64,000 nucleotides of DNA from Poriferisulfidus sp965221375 (lineage in GTDB: Bacteria > Pseudomonadota > Gammaproteobacteria > Poriferisulfidales > Poriferisulfidaceae). The number at the start of each line of letters is the position of its first letter. Position 1 is the first letter of the stretch. The stretch lies in assembly GCA_965221375.1 (NCBI GenBank), contig OZ244883.1, positions 1,426,001 to 1,490,000 of the forward strand, read 5' to 3'. Made by a program: the position numbers and the translations under genes. Below the pieces are notes generated by a model. That model worked only from the letters and a program-made list of their open reading frames with translations. It was not told the DNA's origin and did no database searches. Below, piece by piece: positions 58,580 to 64,000 of the stretch.

Positions 58580-59179
58580 ATGCTTGACGTACTCGCTCAG
58601 CAGATCTTAAGAACCGACATCTCCGGCATGCCTCTGGAGTGGATCGGCTATCAAGACGCGGTACGACTTTATTACTCCGGCCAAGTGGCCTACGTGGGCG
58701 GCCAAGACATCATGCGTGTGCGGGGCGGTTACAACGCCGTCACCAACCAACGCACGGTCCTGAACTTAAATTCCATCATTGCCACTTACGGCAACAGTCG
58801 TATGCTGCACGAGAGCTACACCCCACCTCTGAACAACCCGACGTTGTTCAAGCGTGACGCCTGGTTGTGCCTGTACTGTGGCGAAAGCTTCGCCCGCCGC
58901 GACCTGTCGCGAGACCATGTGCGTCCTCTAAGTATGGGAGGCACCGACGAGTGGGGCAATGTGGTCACCGCCTGTAAGCGCTGCAACAATCAAAAAGCGG
59001 GCCGCACGCCTGAAGAGGCTGGAATGCAGCTGCTGGCCGTGCCTTTCATTCCGACGCACGCCGAATACATTTATCTGCAAGGTCGCCGCGTTCTGGCCGA
59101 CCAAATGGAATTTCTTCGCGCTCATTTCCCTCGTACCAGTCCTCTGCACTCGCGCCGGCACGAACATACCGTTCAGTGA
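58580..59179 (+). CDS. HNH endonuclease family protein
   Basis: 199 residues from ATG 58580 (MLDVLAQQILRTDISGMPLEWIGYQDAVRLYYSG). A C-terminal HNH (McrA-type) module has a zinc ribbon CLYC and CKRC and the catalytic DHVRPLSMGG with NVV and CNNQKAG (about 106-150). The N-terminal part resembles proteins found widely in gammaproteobacteria beside housekeeping genes, so a DNA repair or maintenance role is more likely than phage defence. The stop overlaps the hemH GTG start (GTGA). A longer start at 58502 is possible. Confidence 0.82.
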   Translation: MLDVLAQQILRTDISGMPLEWIGYQDAVRLYYSGQVAYVGGQDIMRVRGGYNAVTNQRTVLNLNSIIATYGNSRMLHESYTPPLNNPTLFKRDAWLCLYCGESFARRDLSRDHVRPLSMGGTDEWGNVVTACKRCNNQKAGRTPEEAGMQLLAVPFIPTHAEYIYLQGRRVLADQMEFLRAHFPRTSPLHSRRHEHTVQ

Positions 59180-60165
59180 CTTCTGAATTGAGCACTCCGA
59201 CCGGGGTGCTGCTCACCAATCTGGGCACCCCTTTTGCGCCCACCGCTGAAGAAGTTCGTCGTTATCTGGCGGAATTTTTATCGGACCGGCGGGTCATATC
59301 CTTATCGCCTGTTCTGTGGTGGCCCATTCTGCATGGAATCATTTTGCGCAGACGGCCCCAACGCAGCGCCCATCTATACCAAAAAGTCTGGATGGGAAGC
59401 GGCTCTCCTTTGCTGGTTTATGGTCGAAAACAAAGTTGCGCCCTGCAGAAATACTTTCAGAACCACCACCATCCCGTGCATGTTGCCCTGGGCATGCGCT
59501 ACGGTCGACCCTCCATTGACAAGGCTTTGGATCAATTGAAGAGTCATGGCATTCGCCAGTTGATTGTGTTGCCGCTGTACCCGCAATATTCCGATTCCAC
59601 CACGGCATCGACGTTTGATGCCGTCAACGAGGCGCTTTCAAAACGGCCCTCCATGCCGGCGGCGCGGTTTATCAGCAATTACGCCGACAACCCGGGATAT
59701 ATCCAGTCATGCGCCACCCAGATCCGAAATTTCCGCACCGAACACGGAGCCAACGAGTTGTTGCTGCTCTCGTTCCACGGCTTGCCGGCAGAATCGATAC
59801 GGCAAGGCGACCCCTACGCACACCAGTGCCACGACACCGCGCGCAGAATTGCGGCTGAACTGGAATTGACGGAAAAAGAATGGCGGATTACTTTCCAATC
59901 ACGTTTCGGCCCCAAAAAATGGCTGGAGCCCTACACGGATGAAACTTTACGCGCGTTGCCCGCGCAGGGTGTCGAGTCCGTCGATGTTTTCTGCCCGGGC
60001 TTTGCTGCGGACTGTCTGGAGACACTCGAAGAGATTGAACAGGAAAACCAGGCGGTATTCCGTGAGGCGGGCGGCCACAAGTTTCACTATATCCCTGCTC
60101 TCAACAGTCGCACGCACCACATTCACGCGCTGGCGCATATTGTCAAACAACACCTGCATCCCTGA
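59176..60165 (+). CDS. hemH: Ferrochelatase
   Basis: Inserts Fe2+ into protoporphyrin IX, the last step of heme b synthesis. 329 residues starting at GTG 59176. Signatures: GVLLTNLGTP, LGMRYGRPSI, LPLYPQYSDSTTAS, the catalytic His in LLLLSFHGLP (about 196), QSRFGPKKWLEPYT, and CPGFAADCLETLEEI with the metal-path Glu. Translationally coupled to the HNH gene; fxsA follows after 2 nt. Confidence 0.97.
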   Translation: MTSELSTPTGVLLTNLGTPFAPTAEEVRRYLAEFLSDRRVISLSPVLWWPILHGIILRRRPQRSAHLYQKVWMGSGSPLLVYGRKQSCALQKYFQNHHHPVHVALGMRYGRPSIDKALDQLKSHGIRQLIVLPLYPQYSDSTTASTFDAVNEALSKRPSMPAARFISNYADNPGYIQSCATQIRNFRTEHGANELLLLSFHGLPAESIRQGDPYAHQCHDTARRIAAELELTEKEWRITFQSRFGPKKWLEPYTDETLRALPAQGVESVDVFCPGFAADCLETLEEIEQENQAVFREAGGHKFHYIPALNSRTHHIHALAHIVKQHLHP

Positions 60166-60167
60166 TT

Positions 60168-60599
60168 ATGCCGATATTCGCCCTCATCCTGCTGTTCTTT
60201 TTCCTGGAACTGTTTTTGATTCTCATGGCGGCTATCGAGCACGGTTGGTCGGTTTTTTGGTTTGAAGTGGCTACCGCTATTGCTGGAGCCTTGCTGTTGA
60301 GCTACAACCGCGAAGTCGCGATGCGTGATTTATTCGGACAAGGAGCCGGTGTCAGACGCCTTGATCTGGTTTTGCTGAAGAATGCCAGTATTACGCTGGG
60401 GGCAACTCTGTTGATTATGCCGGGCTTCATCACGGATGCTTTGGGGATTGCAATTCTTCTGATCCCTGCCTCACGATCTTTTTTACTCGGGATATTGAAG
60501 TTCGCCAGCCCACCGAAAATTGAACGCCCAAAATCGAAACAACATGGGAATGTCATCGATGGTGAGGTGGAAAGACCGGACCAACATTCTGATCGCTAA
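60168..60599 (+). CDS. fxsA: FxsA family membrane protein
   Basis: 143 residues with three or four hydrophobic segments: FALILLFFFLELFLILMAAI, FEVATAIAGALLL, and SITLGATLLIMPGFITDALGIAILL with the family's LLIMPGFITDxLG motif. FxsA (YtzA-like) suppresses phage T7 exclusion by F plasmids in E. coli; its normal function is unclear. Co-transcribed with hemH. Confidence 0.9.
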   Translation: MPIFALILLFFFLELFLILMAAIEHGWSVFWFEVATAIAGALLLSYNREVAMRDLFGQGAGVRRLDLVLLKNASITLGATLLIMPGFITDALGIAILLIPASRSFLLGILKFASPPKIERPKSKQHGNVIDGEVERPDQHSDR

Positions 60600-60609
60600 A
60601 CTATCCCGA

Positions 60610-61614
60610 TTAAGTACTTTCCAATTCCATCCGCTCCATGACATAACACAAACAGTCCTGCACCACAATTTTCTTGCGTGTCGTCAACATCGACAAGAAA
60701 AACGGTCGCTTCACTCGCAGGCGTCCGTTTCCACTTTCAAAATATTCATCGAACAAATCTTCTCCCTCTTCGCCTTGCACTAGCAAGCGGGGTTCTACCC
60801 CCTGAGTCCACTGCCCCAACTCCATCCCTTGCGACAACTCGCAAAAATTATGCTCCACCATGTTCTTCGGCATATAAAAATCCGCCCCTTCATCCTCGAA
60901 ACTGAATGACATTCCCTCGGGAATTTTGACTCGCGCCCGGGTGTGAAAAAAGTGGCTCCCTGCAGGATCAACGGGAGTTTCCGGCAACGCTTCCTCAAAC
61001 AGCCGCTGCTCCAGATATGCTTTCGCGTGCGTCGCCCCCTCGGGACTTTCCGGCATACCGCACTCGATTGTTACCGCCGGACACAAACGGCTGAACGCCA
61101 TGGAATGCATCCCGAAAGGAGCCCGAAAATAAACAACCGTGCTGGAGAATCGATGCGCCAAGTGCAGTGACTTCGCATCCAGGCGATTGACGCATGCATA
61201 GTGCGGATTGGGTCCGGTGGTATTGTGCACATCAATGCTGGCGACCGGCTGAAGTTTCCGCATCTCCTCCAACACCGCCTGCGCCATGGCATGTTCCGGG
61301 TCATCGCCGCCATTCCAGATGCGATTGAAATCAGGTTGTCCGTCCAGGCGACGTAAACCCAGACGCGCCGCCTGTACATTGCCGATAAAAATGGATAAGG
61401 CACGTGGCAACGTGCCGTGTTCAAAATCGCGCAGAATTCCCCGCACCGCTTCCCAGCCTGCGATTTCATTGCCGTGCAGAAGTACCGACAAATGTAAAGG
61501 CTCGAGCCGTTCCCCAGGCAGGTGCAACAGCGTCGGCCCGCCCAGAAGAGATTCAAGTTCCTGCGCCGGACATTCCGCCAAACCGTCCGGCGGATCGTTC
61601 AGGATCCGCAGCAT
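60610..61614 (-). CDS. M14-family succinylglutamate desuccinylase/aspartoacylase-like protein
   Basis: 334 residues. Zinc carboxypeptidase-like AstE/ASPA fold: LLHGNEIAGWEAV with the HxxE zinc ligands (about 47-50), a third ligand in SIDVHNTTG (about 130), and the catalytic Glu in AVTIECGMPES (about 184). It should hydrolyse an N-acyl amino acid or similar amide. The gene begins 7 nt after the GCS2-type ligase gene, so the pair makes and breaks amide bonds in one operon. Substrate unknown. Confidence 0.85.
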   Translation of the reverse strand: MLRILNDPPDGLAECPAQELESLLGGPTLLHLPGERLEPLHLSVLLHGNEIAGWEAVRGILRDFEHGTLPRALSIFIGNVQAARLGLRRLDGQPDFNRIWNGGDDPEHAMAQAVLEEMRKLQPVASIDVHNTTGPNPHYACVNRLDAKSLHLAHRFSSTVVYFRAPFGMHSMAFSRLCPAVTIECGMPESPEGATHAKAYLEQRLFEEALPETPVDPAGSHFFHTRARVKIPEGMSFSFEDEGADFYMPKNMVEHNFCELSQGMELGQWTQGVEPRLLVQGEEGEDLFDEYFESGNGRLRVKRPFFLSMLTTRKKIVVQDCLCYVMERMELEST

Positions 61615-61621
61615 GATCGGC

Positions 61622-63052
61622 CTACAACTGCCAACGGTGGACCGGTTCTCCCCGCTGCTGGCGTGTCAAGTACGCCCCCACCATGGACTCCAGATTTCCA
61701 TCAAATGCGTAATGCCAGGCACGCATCCACCGTGCTCCGGTCATGCCCCGCTCCACCCGGGCTTCAATAATGTCCAGATAATGGTCTGCTTCCGCCTGGT
61801 CGATTCCTCCCAAGCGCAATCCATTGCGAGCCATCGGCAGCAAATTCTCCAAAATCAAATCGCGAAGTTTGTATTCGCCATCGTCACTCCACACCACTTT
61901 CGCATCCAATCCGGCACGTGCGGCCCGGTAAAAGTTGTCACGCGCCACCACAAACGGAATGCCTCGATGACAAACTTCGCCCCCTTCCAGTACCGCCATC
62001 ATCAAACCGGTGAAAAAGGCTACATTTGCGATCATGTCAACTTCCGTCGGGCCCGCAGCCATGACGCGATGCTCGATACGCAGGTGCGGGTCTCCACCCT
62101 CCATGCCGACCAGCGGGCGCGTCCAGCGCCAGATCGTGCCGTTGTGCAAGCGCAAATGCGAAAACTCCTCGGTTGGAGTGTCGAAGGCTTGCGGAAGGAT
62201 TACCGGAAACGCATTCTGGTTTTCGGCAAAAAACTCAAACAGTGATTGCTGGGCATAGCCACTTCCGCAACTGACCCGACCAATTTTTCGTTTGGTCCCG
62301 GTCGCCATGCCCGGCAGGCTGATCGCCTGCTCAAACAAAGGAATGCGCGTCTCGTCCCAAAGATCCATCCCGAACAAAAACGGCGCATTGCCCGACACGC
62401 CAACCGTGGCGGCGGAAAACACAATGGAGGCGTTGTAGGCATCCACCGCTCGAGATTGCGGAACCTGCAGATGCACCTGAAAAGACGTACAGCCCGATTC
62501 CAGCATGACGTCCTCGTGCAGACTGTACAGATGATCGCGTCCACGAATATCAATCTGGATGGGTCGTCCCTTGCGCAATTCCATCACGCGCTCATTCAGC
62601 GCCCGATAGCGTTTCATTAAACTGATGCTTTCCAACGTCAGGTCGCTTTCCTGCACGGTCGGCAGAATGCCGATGATGCCCAGATGCAGATCCATATCTT
62701 CGGCCACTTTCGAGGCATGCCGCCAGGAGTCATTGAGTTGACGCTGCAGCAGTGACAACATGCTGGAGCCCACGGGCTGGGGCTCGGTATTGAACTCCAC
62801 ATTGAAACGCGACAATTCCGGCAGACACAAAGGACTGTCGATGCGCTCCAGATACGCCTCGTTATGCGGCAAGGGGTGGCAGTCGAGGTCAATCAGCCAC
62901 GCCTCCACTTCAAATCCAACCTTGTACGTTTGGTTATCGAATCGGTAACCCCTGATCCACTCCTCGAGCAGTTCGGTTTCCTTGTTCAATCCCTGGCGAA
63001 AGCGTTCTTTGTCTTCCTTACTGAAATGATCAATGCGAATTTCGTCACCCAT
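61622..63052 (-). CDS. GCS2-type glutamate-cysteine ligase family protein
   Basis: 476 residues of the carboxylate-amine ligase superfamily. KVGFEVEAWLID (about 44-55) carries the metal-binding Glu residues, followed by ELSRFNVEFNTEP, FQVHLQVP and RIEHRVMAAGPTEVDMIANVAFFTGLM. GCS2/YbdK proteins couple glutamate to an amine such as cysteine using ATP; true glutathione synthesis or another gamma-glutamyl product are both possible. The start overlaps argA by 8 nt. Confidence 0.82.
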   Translation of the reverse strand: MGDEIRIDHFSKEDKERFRQGLNKETELLEEWIRGYRFDNQTYKVGFEVEAWLIDLDCHPLPHNEAYLERIDSPLCLPELSRFNVEFNTEPQPVGSSMLSLLQRQLNDSWRHASKVAEDMDLHLGIIGILPTVQESDLTLESISLMKRYRALNERVMELRKGRPIQIDIRGRDHLYSLHEDVMLESGCTSFQVHLQVPQSRAVDAYNASIVFSAATVGVSGNAPFLFGMDLWDETRIPLFEQAISLPGMATGTKRKIGRVSCGSGYAQQSLFEFFAENQNAFPVILPQAFDTPTEEFSHLRLHNGTIWRWTRPLVGMEGGDPHLRIEHRVMAAGPTEVDMIANVAFFTGLMMAVLEGGEVCHRGIPFVVARDNFYRAARAGLDAKVVWSDDGEYKLRDLILENLLPMARNGLRLGGIDQAEADHYLDIIEARVERGMTGARWMRAWHYAFDGNLESMVGAYLTRQQRGEPVHRWQL

Positions 63053-64000
63053 GTGCCTGCTCCAAGGTTTTAATCAGCACATTCGCATTGCGCTGATAGT
63101 TGTAGAAATGGCGTCGCGCCACGGGCAAAGAACGTGGCTGAGAGCGCTGGAAACCCTGCTCCTGAAACCAAAGTGTAGCCTGTGTCGTCAATAAACAAAG
63201 TTTCTGCAGACCGCCCTGCAGGGCGTGTGCTTCGGTATCCGCCAGCACCGCCTTGCCGAAACCGTTGCGGCGATAATCCTTATGCACTGCCAGACAGATT
63301 AATTCCGCATGCACTTCATCCAGTTTATGAAGACCGGCGCACGCCACAATCAACCCGTCCATTTCGACCACCCGAAAATCATGGACGTGCAACTCCAGTT
63401 CTTCGCGCGTACGCGCGACCAGCGCATCCCCTTGAATCAACGGTTCAATCAAATTCATGATCCCACCGATATCATCGACTTCCGCCTGTCGCGGCGTATG
63501 CGGCTCGGTGCGCGTAATCATCAAGCCGCTGCCTTCACGGGTGAACAGCTCCTGCGGCAAGGCCCCATCGCGGCCCGCCTCCAGCAAATGAATGCGCGAC
63601 ACGCCTGACAGGCTGACATCCACAGCCGCCTGCAGCATATGTCGCATGACCGCAGTCAATTTGCGACGCTTCAGAACTTTCATGACATCGCCGGAGGTCA
63701 TGCGTGTTGCCCGCTGGCGACGGCTGCGTATCGGTGTCTCCAGGTGCAGGTAGATGAGCTTGTCGGCCGCAATCGACTGCGCTGTTGTACGCGCCAGATC
63801 CACCGCATTCAGATTGAAAATTTCACCGGTCGGCGAGTAACCCAGAGGCGGCAAGACCACCAATGCGTCCTGCTGCAGTTGGGTACGGACTGCGTCCGCA
63901 TCAACCCGTCGCACCTCACCGGTATGTTCAAAATCGACACCGCCGTGTACACCCCGCGGTTTGGCGGCGACCAGGTTGCCTGAACGCACCTGCAGCTGCA
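63045..64000 (-). CDS. argA: N-acetylglutamate synthase ArgA, 5' part beyond the window
   Basis: First enzyme of arginine synthesis. The visible 317 codons cover the end of the amino-acid-kinase-like domain (SGNLVAAKPRGVHGGVDFEHTGEVRRVD, about the position of E. coli residue 130 onward) and the complete GNAT acetyltransferase domain (VDDIGGIMNLIEPL, LICLAVHKDYRRNGFGKAVL with the acetyl-CoA loop). The reading frame is open to the right edge. The N-terminus with the ATG is missing. It leads an operon with the GCS2 ligase and M14 genes. Confidence 0.95.
   Translation of the reverse strand, partial: QLQVRSGNLVAAKPRGVHGGVDFEHTGEVRRVDADAVRTQLQQDALVVLPPLGYSPTGEIFNLNAVDLARTTAQSIAADKLIYLHLETPIRSRRQRATRMTSGDVMKVLKRRKLTAVMRHMLQAAVDVSLSGVSRIHLLEAGRDGALPQELFTREGSGLMITRTEPHTPRQAEVDDIGGIMNLIEPLIQGDALVARTREELELHVHDFRVVEMDGLIVACAGLHKLDEVHAELICLAVHKDYRRNGFGKAVLADTEAHALQGGLQKLCLLTTQATLWFQEQGFQRSQPRSLPVARRHFYNYQRNANVLIKTLEQAHG

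Overview
The window reads as chromosome of a gammaproteobacterium. The neighbourhoods clpB-pgeF-rluD/bamD, pilD-coaE-zapD, recG-ridA-spoT-rpoZ, rpmB-rpmG/tsaD, uppP-midA-type methyltransferase-pteridine reductase-folK-folB and argA are arranged as in that class. A CbbO/NorD-type VWA protein, a chorismatase of the XanB2/FkbO type and a bidomain ChrA suggest a Chromatiales-like or related sulfur-oxidiser-type lineage, but nothing here fixes the genus.

Layout. 1-27.7 kb is a dense housekeeping region: PerM-like transporter fragment, LysR regulator, proS, clpB (with a sigma-32-like promoter), pgeF-rluD, bamD, nadE, a PQQ-type sugar dehydrogenase, an orphan FitA-like antitoxin, pilD-coaE-zapD, recG, ridA, spoT, rpoZ, a chorismatase, a HyuA-like protein, a fatty acid desaturase with an odd tail, rpmB/rpmG, tsaD, a thioredoxin-like protein that seems to start at AUA, an HpcH aldolase and rpiA. 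28.4-31.5 kb is an accessory island: an internally deleted IS3-type element, a BglII-like restriction-modification pair, a decayed copy of the 3' end of cbbO, and an orphan AbiEi-type regulator next to the intact cbbO. 31.5-41.7 kb returns to core genes: cbbO/norD, a DUF971-MoaD fusion, chrA, cca, a pyrimidine-dimer glycosylase homologue, uppP, the folate-pterin block and tRNA-Leu(CAG). 41.8-44.9 kb holds surface-glycan genes (FkbM-like methyltransferase, GT9, GT4).

45.0-57.1 kb is a complete, visibly AT-richer type I-E CRISPR-Cas locus: cas3, then a sigma-70 promoter and cas8e-cse2-cas7-cas5e-cas6e-cas1-cas2, followed on the same strand by an AT-rich leader and a 61-repeat, 60-spacer array with an exact 61-bp period. 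One spacer occurs twice, nine units apart, and the trailer-end repeats decay.

57.1-64 kb contains a short nucleotide-sugar dehydrogenase, a pterin carbinolamine dehydratase, an HNH protein coupled to hemH, fxsA, and a tight argA / GCS2-ligase / M14-deacylase cluster that runs off the right edge.

The most unusual observations are the island built on a duplicated cbbO 3' end, with an abiEi gene whose start codon lies at the centre of a perfect 19-bp palindrome; the ATGA-to-ATAA junction that leaves a gene with an AUA start; the Ub-fold fusion protein without a diglycine tail; and the desaturase with a transposase-like C-terminus. I found no wholly new multi-gene system that I could defend. The amide-ligase/deacylase pair next to argA and the cbbO-end island are the best candidates for follow-up.
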